Of a DNA stretch of 64,000 nt, positions 18,461 to 27,133 are shown one piece after another. The first letter of the stretch is position 1, and each line of letters starts with the position of its first letter. The notes under the pieces are model-generated. The model was not told the DNA's origin and did no database searches. It saw nothing but the letters and a program-made list of their open reading frames with translations. The DNA lies in NCBI RefSeq assembly GCF_039822265.1, contig NZ_JBAJEX010000001.1:248001-312000 (forward strand). The letters are read 5' to 3'. The position numbers and the translations under genes were made by a program. The DNA comes from Thiobacter sp. AK1 (lineage in GTDB: Bacteria; Pseudomonadota; Gammaproteobacteria; Burkholderiales; Thiobacteraceae).

Positions 18461-19690
18461 TCAGGCAAAGAACAAATAAGACACGGCGATCGCCGCCACC
18501 ACGCCAGCCAAATCGGCCAAGAGGGCGCAGGCAATCGCATGGCGCGCGCGCTTGATGCCCACCGCGCCGAAATACACCGCCAGCACGTAAAAGGTCGTTT
18601 CCGTGCTGCCCTGAATCACCGCCGCCAGGCGCCCCGCGAAGGAATCGGGGCCGAAAGTACGCATGGTCTCCACCATCATCGCCCGTGCGCCGCTGCCGGA
18701 CAGGGGTTTCACCAGAGCAGTGGGCATTGCGTCCACGAAGCGGGCATCCAGTCCCAGCGCCGTCACCAGCGCACGCAGGCCGTCGAGGAGCATATCCAAG
18801 GCGCCACTCGCGCGCAGCATGCCAATCGCCACCAGCATCGCCACCAGATAGGGAATGATGCCCACGGCGATCTGGAAGCCATCCTTCGCCCCTTCAATGA
18901 AAAGCTCATACACCGGCAGCCGCCGACGGAGCGCTCCCAACAGGAATCCGGCTACCAGGGCGAGCAGGATGGCATTGGTGAGGATGGCCGATTGGCGCTG
19001 CATCTGCCCGGCCGGCAAAGCAGCGAAATAGGCCGCCATCCCCGCCACACAGGCCGTGGCACCCCCCAGATAGAGCAAGATGACCGGATCCATGAGCCGG
19101 ATGCGCTGCACCCATGCCACCGCAAGTAGCCCCACCAGGGTCGAGCACCAGGTGGCGATCAGGATGGGGATGAAGACATCGGTGGGGTCCGCCGCGCCCA
19201 TCTGGGCGCGGTAGGTGAAGATGGTCACCGGAAACAGCGTGACGGACGAGGCATTGATCACCAGAAACAGGATCTGGGCATTGCTCGCCGTCTCCGGGTG
19301 GGGATTGAGCCCCTGCAGCTCGCGCATGGCCTTGAGCCCCAGGGGCGTGGCGGCATTGTCCATCCCCAACACGTTGGCGGCGAGATTCATCACCACCGCG
19401 CCCTGCGCCGGATGGCCCGGCGGGACCTCTGGCATCAAGCGCGTAAGCAAGGGCGCCAAGGCGCGCGTCAGCAGCGCGAGAAGCCCGCCCGCCTCGCCGA
19501 TGCGCATGAGCCCCAACCAAAGACTCATCACGCCGGTCAGCCCCAGGGCCACCTCGAAGGCGAGGCGGCTATTTTCGAACATGCTCTTCATAAGGGTGGC
19601 GAATACGTGGATGTCGTCAAACCACAAGGCCCGCGCCAGGGCCGTGGCCAACGCCACCAGCACAAAGCCCGCCCAGATGGCATTCAGCAT
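18461..19690 (-). CDS. SpmA-SpmB fusion, nucleoside-recognition (Gate) domain membrane protein
   Basis: The 409-residue polytopic membrane protein has two Gate/nucleoside-recognition domains, one in each half. The N-terminal half matches SpmA (PAQGAVVMNLAANVLGMDNAATPLGLKAM, written here in part; note NxxxNxLGxxNAxTPLGLKAM) and the C-terminal half matches SpmB (LSGSGARAMMVETM, QGSTETTFYVLAVYFGAVG). In Bacillus, spmA and spmB affect spore-core dehydration, but fused homologues are widespread in non-sporing Gram-negatives, where their substrate is unknown. About ten membrane helices are visible. It overlaps the end of mltB and is the last gene of an SDR-mltB-spmAB operon. Confidence 0.88.
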   Translation of the reverse strand: MLNAIWAGFVLVALATALARALWFDDIHVFATLMKSMFENSRLAFEVALGLTGVMSLWLGLMRIGEAGGLLALLTRALAPLLTRLMPEVPPGHPAQGAVVMNLAANVLGMDNAATPLGLKAMRELQGLNPHPETASNAQILFLVINASSVTLFPVTIFTYRAQMGAADPTDVFIPILIATWCSTLVGLLAVAWVQRIRLMDPVILLYLGGATACVAGMAAYFAALPAGQMQRQSAILTNAILLALVAGFLLGALRRRLPVYELFIEGAKDGFQIAVGIIPYLVAMLVAIGMLRASGALDMLLDGLRALVTALGLDARFVDAMPTALVKPLSGSGARAMMVETMRTFGPDSFAGRLAAVIQGSTETTFYVLAVYFGAVGIKRARHAIACALLADLAGVVAAIAVSYLFFA

Positions 19691-20697
19691 GGATCGGCAC
19701 CGCAGGCGGTGAAGCGGCTGGCGGCAATCGCGCTCGCCAACTGATACACCGCCAGGGCGTACTGGAAGCTGCGGTTATAGCGGGTGATCACGTAATAGTT
19801 CTGGAAGGCGAGCCAGAATTCCGGCCCGCTCGTCGTATCGAGGCGCACCAGCATGGCCTGCTCGTCCTCTGGCAATGGGGTGGCCTGGTTCACGCCCAAC
19901 CGCCGCCACTCGGCCACCGTCTTGCGCGTGCTCCAGCCGGTGTTGGCCAGCTCCCGCGTCGCCTCTCCCGCCACTTCCACCGGGACCACCACCCGCCCGC
20001 CTGGCTGCCAGCCGAAAGCCTGCAGGTAATGGGCCACGCTGCCGATGGCGTCCACCGGATTGCGCCAGAGATCGGCATGGCCATCGCCATCGAAATCGAC
20101 GCCGTACTTGCGGCAACTGCTGGGCATGAACTGCCCCAGCCCCATCGCGCCCGCATAGGAGCCTTTCACCGTCAGGGCATCCACGCCCTGCTCCCGGGTG
20201 AACAGCAAGAATTCTGTCAGCTCGCGGCGAAAATAATCGGCGCGGGGTGGATAGGCCACCGCCAGGGTGGTGAGCGCATCCAGCACCCGCCAGCCGCCCA
20301 TGTTGCGGCCATACTGGGTCTCCACGCCCAGGATGGCCACGATTACGGCTTCCGGCACACCATAGGTTTCTCGCGCTCGCGCCAGCGCATCCGCATGACC
20401 CTCCCAGAAGGCCACCCCGCCTTGGATACGGGCCTCGTTGAAGAACAGCGGGCGATATTGATCCCAGGGCCGTGCCTCGGCGGGCAGCGAAATGGCACGC
20501 AGGATCTGGGGCTTGATGTGCACCTGTCGAAACAGGTGATCGAGTTGCTGCCTATCGAGCGAAAGGGTATCCGCCAGGCCCTGCACGAAGCGCTCATAGC
20601 CAGGCTGCGCCGCGAATAGCGGCCCGGGATCGGGCCCGCGTCGCGCCGCCACCGGCAGACTCACGGCGAGCAACAGCATGACGAACAGCGCCCTCAT
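19684..20697 (-). CDS. mltB: Lytic murein transglycosylase B
   Basis: MltB cleaves the MurNAc-GlcNAc bond of peptidoglycan, leaving 1,6-anhydroMurNAc ends. The 337-residue product has a signal peptide (MRALFVMLLLAVSLPVAA) without a lipobox, so it is probably a soluble periplasmic form. The catalytic Glu126 lies in AILGVETQYGRNMGG. Other family motifs are GSYAGAMGLGQFMPSSCRKY and DFDGDGHADLWRNPVDAIGS. The start overlaps the stop of the preceding SDR gene (ATGA), and the end overlaps spmAB by 7 bases, so the three genes are translationally coupled. Confidence 0.94.
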   Translation of the reverse strand: MRALFVMLLLAVSLPVAARRGPDPGPLFAAQPGYERFVQGLADTLSLDRQQLDHLFRQVHIKPQILRAISLPAEARPWDQYRPLFFNEARIQGGVAFWEGHADALARARETYGVPEAVIVAILGVETQYGRNMGGWRVLDALTTLAVAYPPRADYFRRELTEFLLFTREQGVDALTVKGSYAGAMGLGQFMPSSCRKYGVDFDGDGHADLWRNPVDAIGSVAHYLQAFGWQPGGRVVVPVEVAGEATRELANTGWSTRKTVAEWRRLGVNQATPLPEDEQAMLVRLDTTSGPEFWLAFQNYYVITRYNRSFQYALAVYQLASAIAASRFTACGADPC

Positions 20698-21536
20698 TTC
20701 GTCTCTCCCTCTGCCACCCTAAGCAGTAGCGCGTCAAGCCAGCGATCCGGTAGCCAGCGCCGGGCATACCAGAACAACGTGGCGGGTAGCGTGACGCGGT
20801 AGCGGGTGCGCGGTCGGCGCGCCTCCAGGGCGCGGCGGACGGCCGCCAGCACCGCCTGCGCCGGCAAGGTGAACGGGACAGCCGGCCCTGGTTTGGTCAG
20901 GCGGCGCTCCATGGTCTCGTAGCGCTGCCGGTGCACGCTGTGCGTCTTGTCGATGTTGCGCTGGTAGGCACTAAAGGCATTGGCGCGGAAGCGGCTTTCG
21001 ATGGGGCCAGGCTCGATGAGCACGACGTGGATGCCACTTTCTGCGAGTTCCAGCCGAAGGGTATCGGTGATGCCTTCCAGTGCGTATTTGGAAGCGGTGT
21101 AGGCGCCGCGATAGGGCAAGGCCACATAACCCAGAAGCGAGCTCACCTGCACGATGCGGCCATGACCCTGGCGGCGCATCACGGGAATGACGCGATTGGT
21201 GAGCTCCACGGTGCCGAACAGATTGGTCTCGAATTGCTCGCGCAACACCTCCCGCCGCAGATCCTCCACCGCGCCCGGCTGGCCATAGGCGCCGTTGTTG
21301 CACAGGGCATCGAGCCGTCCACCAGTTTGCGCCAGCACCTCCTCGACGGCATTCGCGATGGAAGCGGAATCGGCAAGATCGAGCCGCACCGCAGGAAAAC
21401 CCGCGTCAGTAAGACGCACCACGTCTTCCGCCTTGCGCGCAGTCGCAAATACCCGCCAGCCCCGGGCTCTGAGACCGTGGGCCAGTGCGAGCCCAATGCC
21501 GCTGGAACAGCCGGTGATGAGAACGCTCTTAACCAT
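20694..21536 (-). CDS. Short-chain dehydrogenase/reductase
   Basis: This is a classical SDR of 280 residues. The cofactor motif is LITGCSSGIGLALA, the structural motif is NNGAYG, the catalytic Ser is in VSSLLGYVALP, and Tyr/Lys are in YTASKYALEG. The C-terminal PARRxxTRYRVT-like region and the EPGPIESRF motif recall the subfamily often annotated as oxidoreductases acting on retinol/steroid-like substrates, but the real substrate is unknown. I prefer ATG 21536; a TTG at 21548 is also in frame. It is the first gene of the SDR-mltB-spmAB operon, which hints at an envelope-related role. Confidence 0.85.
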   Translation of the reverse strand: MVKSVLITGCSSGIGLALAHGLRARGWRVFATARKAEDVVRLTDAGFPAVRLDLADSASIANAVEEVLAQTGGRLDALCNNGAYGQPGAVEDLRREVLREQFETNLFGTVELTNRVIPVMRRQGHGRIVQVSSLLGYVALPYRGAYTASKYALEGITDTLRLELAESGIHVVLIEPGPIESRFRANAFSAYQRNIDKTHSVHRQRYETMERRLTKPGPAVPFTLPAQAVLAAVRRALEARRPRTRYRVTLPATLFWYARRWLPDRWLDALLLRVAEGETK

Positions 21537-21757
21537 GCAGATCGTCAAACTATCACGGATGGCTTATCGGGAATTATTAAAGTATGGGTGCCTTTCCGTC
21601 CGCCCCGCGCAAGCAAAGACCCAGTAACCGGACGCAGCGCGAGGTGCAAGCCCGGACACCGCCCAAGCCGGGACGATCAAGGCTTTGTTTCCCGCCGGCG
21701 CAGGAAAGAGATGACGGTCCGATCGCATGGCTACCCCATGGGGTCGCTTGTCCCACT

Positions 21758-22456
21758 TTATATCGGCAGGAATACGGCGGTGGCGAGATTCTGGATGACG
21801 CGCACGATGGTGCGCTGGGTGCGTCCCGCGACAATGCGCGCCATCATATCCGTCTCGCCGATCAGCTTGCCAAACTCACGTTCGAAGGAGAGATTGCGCC
21901 CTTCCCCGCCCATCTCGTTGGAAAGCAGGAAGAGCTCGCCCCGGGCATCACGCGCGTTTGCCAGCTTCCAGGCCGCAATCTCGTAATTGCGCGCCGCGTT
22001 GTAGAGTTTCTGGGGGTCGAGCTCGTCCAGAGCATAGTATTCAGTGCGGTCGTTGTAGGCCGCAAGCGTCATGGTGGCCAAACCCCAGATGAAGGCGAGC
22101 ACCCGATCACCGCCGTAGTCGTCCCGGAAGGCCAGGTGCACGGCAGCGGTGCCGCGCCGACCCTGTAACTCCGGCAGTTCGCGCTGGAACCCACCTTCGA
22201 ACAGGCGCGCCATGGCCTGCTCCAGGGACACGTGCCCGCCCTTGCGCCATTCGCGCGGATTACGCCGGTAGAGCTTCTCCGCCAGCACCCTCAGGTGGTG
22301 CAGCGCTTCTTGCACGTGCAGCTCCGCCACGTTGTCGATGTCGGTCTTGGCAAGAGAGGTCATGCGCCATTCTGGCGTCGCTGGGCCGGTGCCGCCGCCG
22401 ACATGGGTGCAGGCAAGTAAAAGACAAGCGGAAGAGCAAGCCGCAAACCAGCGCAT
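21758..22456 (-). CDS. Conserved lipoprotein of unknown function
   Basis: The 232-residue product starts with a lipoprotein signal peptide (MRWFAACSSACLLLACTH; lipobox LLAC, Cys16). The mature part is mostly helical, with motifs HHLRVLAEKLYRRNPREWRKGG, FRDDYGGDRVLAFIWGLATM and LYNAARNYEIAAWKLANARD. It ends in a hydrophobic stretch, VIQNLATAVFLPI. I recall similar sequences as uncharacterised proteobacterial lipoproteins but cannot name a family with a function. The 220 bases between its end and the SDR gene hold nothing I can recognise. Confidence 0.75.
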   Translation of the reverse strand: MRWFAACSSACLLLACTHVGGGTGPATPEWRMTSLAKTDIDNVAELHVQEALHHLRVLAEKLYRRNPREWRKGGHVSLEQAMARLFEGGFQRELPELQGRRGTAAVHLAFRDDYGGDRVLAFIWGLATMTLAAYNDRTEYYALDELDPQKLYNAARNYEIAAWKLANARDARGELFLLSNEMGGEGRNLSFEREFGKLIGETDMMARIVAGRTQRTIVRVIQNLATAVFLPI

Positions 22457-22505
22457 GATGCAGCCAGTGTAGCGTGAAACGCCAGACCGGTGACAGCACG
22501 CCCCA

Positions 22506-23171
22506 TCATGAGTCCAGCGGGCGGATCAGCTCGGGTCCATCGTTGCGCGGATTGTTCACGCGTGCACTCACCGGCTCGGCCGTGAGCTCATCTGCGCTGT
22601 AAGGGGCCAACAACGGTAGCAGTGTCTGCGTCGGCGTGGCGGGATCAAGCCAGGCACGGTAAGTCTCAGGCGGCAAAATCACGGGCATGCGCCCATGGAT
22701 GGGCCGGATCAGAGCGTTGGCCTCGGTGACGATGATGGCGCAAGTTTCCAGCGCTTCGTCCCCACCCTGCCAGCGCTCCCACAATCCGGCAAAGGCGAAG
22801 GGCTGACGGTCCTTGCGATGGATGTACCAAGGTTGCTTGCCCGTTCCCTGTTTCTGCCATTCGTAGAAGCCATCGGCGGGAATCAGACAGCGCCGCCGCC
22901 GGAAAGCGTCGCGGAAGGCGGGCTTCACCGACACCGTCTCCGCGCGGGCATTGATGGTGCTGTACTCGCTCCTGGGTTCCTTCGCCCAGTGGGGAACCAA
23001 CCCCCACTTCACCCAGGCCAGTTCATAGCCGCCCCTGGCGCCGACGCGGATGATCGGTACCGGCAGACTGGGCGCGATGTTATACGACACGGGCACGGCC
23101 GGCAGGGTCACACCCAGCACCGCGCCGATGGGGGCAAGATCCGGGGTGGTGAGCGTGTAGCGGCCGCACAT
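22506..23171 (-). CDS. yedK: SRAP-domain protein YedK (abasic-site DNA-protein crosslinker)
   Basis: YedK/HMCES proteins form a stable thiazolidine crosslink with abasic sites in single-stranded DNA. The 221-residue product begins MCGRYTL, placing the catalytic Cys at position 2 after Met removal. Other conserved parts are SYNIAPSLPVPII, WGLVPHWAKE, NARAETV, RRCLIPADGFYEW and the His of IHGRMPVIL. ATG 23171 overlaps the stop of the upstream MBL gene (TGATG). The frame is open to 23543 in the MBL gene, but only the MCGRY start gives a working enzyme, since Cys2 must be exposed. Confidence 0.94.
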   Translation of the reverse strand: MCGRYTLTTPDLAPIGAVLGVTLPAVPVSYNIAPSLPVPIIRVGARGGYELAWVKWGLVPHWAKEPRSEYSTINARAETVSVKPAFRDAFRRRRCLIPADGFYEWQKQGTGKQPWYIHRKDRQPFAFAGLWERWQGGDEALETCAIIVTEANALIRPIHGRMPVILPPETYRAWLDPATPTQTLLPLLAPYSADELTAEPVSARVNNPRNDGPELIRPLDS

Positions 23172-24568
23172 CAGAGCCGTGCAAGCTCCAGACGCTGGCC
23201 CAGCCCCGGCGTGTGTACCCGGGCACCCAGGGTCGTGCGCAGGTGTTGCGCCAGGGCGTCCATGGCCGAGGGCTCGCCATGCACCAGAACGACCGGTGGC
23301 CGGTTGCGGAAATGGGCATACCAATTCGTCAGGCCCGCTTGATCTGCGTGGGCGGACAGGCCACCCACGGTATGGATACGCGCCCGCACCGGCACGTCCT
23401 CGCCGAACAAATGGACGTGCTTGGCGCCATCCACCAATGCCCGGCCCAGGGTGCCCCGGGCCTGGAAGCCGACGATGAGCACATGAGCCTGGGCAAAAGG
23501 CAGATTGCGCTTGAGGTGGTGCAGAATGCGCCCACCCGTGCACATGCCGCTGCCGGCAATGATGATGGCGCCGGCACGGATGTCGTTGATGCGCATGGAC
23601 TCCTCCGCCGTGCGCGTCAGGCGCAGATTGGGCACGGCGAAGGGATCGCCGTGATTGGCCACGATCTCGCGCGCTGCTTTGTCGTACACCCCCTGATATT
23701 GGCGGTAGAGCGCGGTGGCCTCGATGGCCATGGGACTATCCAGAAACAGGTGCCACTCGTCCAGATGCCAGTCGCGATAATAACGCGCGAACACGTAGAG
23801 GAGCTCCTGGGTTCGCCCCACGGCAAAGGCGGGTACCAGGATGTTGCCCTTGCCCGCGCGGGCGCTGCCGATGATCTCGCCCAACTCTGCCCAGGTGGCG
23901 TCCCATGGCCGGTGGCAGCGGTCACCGTAGGTGGATTCCATCAGCACCAGATCCGCCTCCTCGAGCACGGTGGGATCGGCCAGGATGGGTGCGCCCACAT
24001 GGCCCAGATCGCCGCTCACCACCACGTGGCGGCTGAGATTACCTTCCTGCAACCGGAGCTCCACGATGGCCGAACCCAGGATGTGCCCGGCATCGTGCAG
24101 GGTGACGGTGACGCCCGGCAGGATCTCCACCGGCTCGTGGTAATCGATGGGTTTGAAATGGCGCTCGGTGGTATAGACGTCGTTCTGATCGAACAGGGGT
24201 TCCAGGCGCGGCTTGCCGCGCCCCGCCTGATAGCGGTTATAGCGTTCCGCTTCCTTCTCGTTTAGATGGGCGGCATCCTCCAGCATCACGCGGCAAAGTG
24301 AGGCGGTGGCGCGGTGCGCGTAGATGTAGCCACGAAATCCCGCCTTGATGATTAGCGGCAGCCGGCCGGAATGATCCAGATGCGCATGGGTGAGCACCAC
24401 GGCATCGATCTCGCGAGCGTTGAAAGGAAGCGGCTCGCGGTTCAGTTTCTCGTGCTCGGGCGAGCCCTGGATCAGCCCACAATCCACCAGGAAACGGTAG
24501 CGCCCCACCTGGAACAGATGACAGGAGCCCGTGACCTCGCGTGCCGCGCCATGGAATTCGATGTGCAT
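23171..24568 (-). CDS. Metallo-beta-lactamase/beta-CASP nuclease family protein
   Basis: The 465-residue product belongs to the MBL-fold beta-CASP group with a C-terminal RNA-specificity (RMMBL) domain, related to CPSF-73 and to bacterial YbaX/Ysh1-like nucleases. Metal ligands are visible in THAHLDHSGRLP, HDAGHILGSAIVEL and the Asp of VVSGDLGH; the beta-CASP part shows STYGDR and AFAVGRTQELLY; the C-terminal motifs are AGSGMCTGGRILHHL and AHADQAGLTNWY. RNase activity is likely by family, but the bacterial substrates are not defined. It is translationally coupled to yedK. Confidence 0.9.
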   Translation of the reverse strand: MHIEFHGAAREVTGSCHLFQVGRYRFLVDCGLIQGSPEHEKLNREPLPFNAREIDAVVLTHAHLDHSGRLPLIIKAGFRGYIYAHRATASLCRVMLEDAAHLNEKEAERYNRYQAGRGKPRLEPLFDQNDVYTTERHFKPIDYHEPVEILPGVTVTLHDAGHILGSAIVELRLQEGNLSRHVVVSGDLGHVGAPILADPTVLEEADLVLMESTYGDRCHRPWDATWAELGEIIGSARAGKGNILVPAFAVGRTQELLYVFARYYRDWHLDEWHLFLDSPMAIEATALYRQYQGVYDKAAREIVANHGDPFAVPNLRLTRTAEESMRINDIRAGAIIIAGSGMCTGGRILHHLKRNLPFAQAHVLIVGFQARGTLGRALVDGAKHVHLFGEDVPVRARIHTVGGLSAHADQAGLTNWYAHFRNRPPVVLVHGEPSAMDALAQHLRTTLGARVHTPGLGQRLELARL

Positions 24569-24576
24569 GTTGAATC

Positions 24577-25740
24577 CTATCTCAGAATCCGCGCCAGACG
24601 CGCCACACCTTCCTCGAGCCGCTTCATGCCCGTGGTATAAGCGAAACGCAGGTGATGCCGCGCCTGGTGGCTGCCGAAATCGACGCCTGGTGTAACGGCG
24701 ACCCCGGCTTCTTCCAGCAGTCGCTGCGCCAACGCCATGCTGTCGTCGCTGAAGCGCTCGCAGCCGGCATAGACGTAGAACGCACCATCCGGCAGCACAG
24801 GCACGCTGAATCCCAACTCACGCAACGCCGGCACCAAGAAATCACGACGCTGGCGGAAAGCCTCGCGCCGTTCCTCCAGGATGGCCAGCGTGTCGGGCCG
24901 GAATGCCGCCAGCGCCGCGTGCTGGGCAATGGTGGAGGGTGCGAGGAAAAGATTCTGGGCCAGCCGCTCCAGGGCCGGCAGGAAAGCCGTTGGGGCCACC
25001 AGCCAGCCCAGCCGCCAGCCAGTCATACCGAAATATTTGGAAAAGCTATTCACCACGAACACTTCATCACTCACGGCAGCCGCGGTGTGGGCATCGCAAC
25101 CATAAGTGAGGCCGTGGTAGATCTCATCCACGACGAGTGCCCCTCCCCGCTCGGAAATGGTCCCATAGAGGCCCCGCAAGGCCTCAGAACTGATCAACGT
25201 GCCCGTGGGATTGGCCGGCGATGCCACCAGCACGGCGCGGGTGTGCGCCTGCCAATGGGCGGCGACCGCTTCCGCAGTAAGCTGGTAGCGGCTCGCCGGC
25301 CCCAAGGCAATGCCCCGCGCCCGCGCCTCCAGGAAGCGCGCAAAATGCCGGTTGCAAGGATAGCCCGGATCCGCCAGCAGCAGTTCGTCGTCCCGCCCCA
25401 GGAGTGTAGCCAGAGCAAGCAATAGCGCGCCGGATGCACCCGGCGTGACGATGATGCGCGCAGCCGCCATCTCGACCCCATAGCGGCTTGAGTAGAAATC
25501 CGCGATCGCCTCACGCAGGGCGGGCAACCCCAAGGCCGGCGTGTAGTGAGTGTGCCCGGCCCGCAGCGCCTGCATACCCGCCTCGATGATGGGGAAAGCA
25601 GTGGCAAAATCGGGTTCACCGATTTCCATGTGCACGATGTCGCGCCCCGCGGCTTCCAAGGCGCGGGCACGCGCCAGAATGTCCATCACATGGAAAGGCT
25701 GAATGTCTTGGGCGCGGGCGGTGAGAGGTGGCAGGGACAT
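24577..25740 (-). CDS. PLP-dependent aminotransferase, class I/II
   Basis: This is a fold-type I aminotransferase of 387 residues from ATG 25740 (MSLPPLTARAQ). The PLP Lys lies in NSFSKYFGMTGWRLGW; other conserved parts are MEIGEPDFATAFP, YTPALGLPALREAIADFY, SPANPTGT and VVDEIYHGLTYG. It resembles proteins annotated as aspartate/alanine-type aminotransferases or YbdL-like enzymes; the substrate cannot be assigned. An open frame continues upstream to 25857 but has no family similarity. It ends 8 bases before the MBL gene start, so it may lead that operon. Confidence 0.88.
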   Translation of the reverse strand: MSLPPLTARAQDIQPFHVMDILARARALEAAGRDIVHMEIGEPDFATAFPIIEAGMQALRAGHTHYTPALGLPALREAIADFYSSRYGVEMAAARIIVTPGASGALLLALATLLGRDDELLLADPGYPCNRHFARFLEARARGIALGPASRYQLTAEAVAAHWQAHTRAVLVASPANPTGTLISSEALRGLYGTISERGGALVVDEIYHGLTYGCDAHTAAAVSDEVFVVNSFSKYFGMTGWRLGWLVAPTAFLPALERLAQNLFLAPSTIAQHAALAAFRPDTLAILEERREAFRQRRDFLVPALRELGFSVPVLPDGAFYVYAGCERFSDDSMALAQRLLEEAGVAVTPGVDFGSHQARHHLRFAYTTGMKRLEEGVARLARILR

Positions 25741-25891
25741 GACCGGATTCGCTAAGGGCCAACGACAGCGCGCAGATACCATTATCCCGGAAAGCGGCGT
25801 CTCACCCCAAGGAGAGGCGCGCCATCCCGTCGCGGCTCGAACCCCTCCCACACCCATCCACCTCTGTCGTGGGAAGCGCTCAAAGAGCGAC

Positions 25892-26610
25892 TCATCCGAG
25901 CCTCGCGCCGCTCCCGCACGCGGCGCCGACCTGCACCAAACGAATGCAGCCGTTCTCCACGATCATGGCCCCTGCCTGGCGTGTTTCTTCTACCCACGCG
26001 TCGAAAGCATCCGCCGCCAAGGTCTGGGTCAGATAATAACCTTGGGCCGGGTCGCAGCCGAGGTCGCCTAGCCTCTCAAACAAAGCTCGCGTGATTGCGC
26101 TTGGCGGCATACTGGCCATGTCGGCTCGCTGTAACAGCGTATCGGGATCGGTGTCATGCTCGGGATAGATGGCGATGCCCATGCTCGCGCGCACGTCGAG
26201 CCTGAGCTGCTCCAGCATCAGGGGCATTGCCATCGTCTGCTCGATCTTCTTCACCACCGCTCCCACTGCCTTGATCGCGGACGGCGCTGGCACGAGCACC
26301 GCGTATTCGTCGCCCCTAGCCGCGCCACGCTCTCCGGCGCCTGCACGACGGCGTGCAGTCGGATCGCCATCTGCTTTAGCAGCCGGTCGCCGTTGTAGGG
26401 GCCCATGGCTTCGTTGATTTGCTTGAAACGATCGAGGCCCATCACCCGCACCGCCACGCGCTTTTGCTGCCGCGCCGCAGCCAGCAACGCTTGCGCCAAC
26501 CCATCCTTGAACGGAAAACGATTGGGCAGTCCCGTAAGCGGGTCTTGAGGGGCGTTAAACGTGGCCTGCGCCTCCAGGGCCTCCGTCTGGGCGCGCAGTG
26601 ATCGACCTAC
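25892..26610 (-). pseudogene. Decayed GGDEF-EAL cyclic-di-GMP gene
   Basis: Pieces of a diguanylate cyclase/phosphodiesterase are spread over two frames. From about 26580 the minus strand reads DPLTGLPNRFPFKDGLAQAL, then DRFKQINEAMGPYNGDRLLKQ. At about 26315 the frame shifts inside the active-site motif: one base appears lost from a G run, turning GGDEY into GATN in frame, while the next frame continues GDEYAVLVPAPS and RASMGIAIYPEHDTDPDTLL. Soon after, the sequence jumps to the end of an EAL domain (RLGDLGCDPAQGYYLTQTL), so over 200 residues of EAL are missing. No intact start is seen. The gene is certainly non-functional as a cyclase. Confidence 0.85.
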
Positions 26611-26646
26611 ATCAGCGCGGGAACGACAAAGCTGGGAAATGGCGCT

Positions 26647-27123
26647 TCAGCGTATGCCAGCGCGGGCGAGCGCGGCCTTGACGTCGAAGGGCGTGGTACG
26701 GCGCCAGCCCTCGTCCATCTTGCTGATGTAACCCTGGATGGGGTGGCGCTCAACCAGTGTGGCCAGGACACAGCGCGCCAGTGCCGCCTCGTCCGGGCCA
26801 GTGCAGGTCCCCTTGCGTCGGGCCAGGATGGCGGCGAAGTAGCGTTGACCGTCCGGTCCTTTGATGTTTTCCACGTCGTAGTTCTCTACCAGGGCCAGGT
26901 AGAGAAAAGCGAAATCATGGAGCACAGGCAGCGCATCGCGGCCCTCCAGGATGAAGCGCAGACAGGTATCGTCCGGGCAATGCTCGACGATGGCCTGGCG
27001 GCTGGTCTGCACCATGCCCACGTTGTTCGCGCCGAACACCTGTTTCAAAGGCCAACGCTGGCTTTCCCCGCCCCATGCCGAAAGAGCCATCACAGCGAGC
27101 AGGAGTAGCACGCCCCCTCGCAT
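26647..27123 (-). CDS. Small secreted protein of unknown function
   Basis: The 158-residue product has a signal peptide (MRGGVLLLLAVMALSAWGG, cleavage near residue 19-20). The mature part has four Cys residues (HCPDDTC, GTCTG, ALARCVL) that could form two disulfides in the periplasm. A readable segment is FAFLYLALVENYDVEN. I do not recognise a family with a known function. The start is 10 bases after the end of rmuC on the same strand, so the two may be cotranscribed. Confidence 0.65.
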   Translation of the reverse strand: MRGGVLLLLAVMALSAWGGESQRWPLKQVFGANNVGMVQTSRQAIVEHCPDDTCLRFILEGRDALPVLHDFAFLYLALVENYDVENIKGPDGQRYFAAILARRKGTCTGPDEAALARCVLATLVERHPIQGYISKMDEGWRRTTPFDVKAALARAGIR

Positions 27124-27133
27124 GCAAGCCCCC

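Noticed and set aside
18461-19690. Evidence for sporulation from SpmA/SpmB
   Set aside because: Fused SpmAB proteins are common in non-sporing Gram-negatives, and no other sporulation gene is seen.
23172-23543. A longer YedK protein
   Set aside because: The catalytic Cys must follow the initiator Met, so MCGRY at 23171 is the start; the upstream frame lies in the MBL gene.
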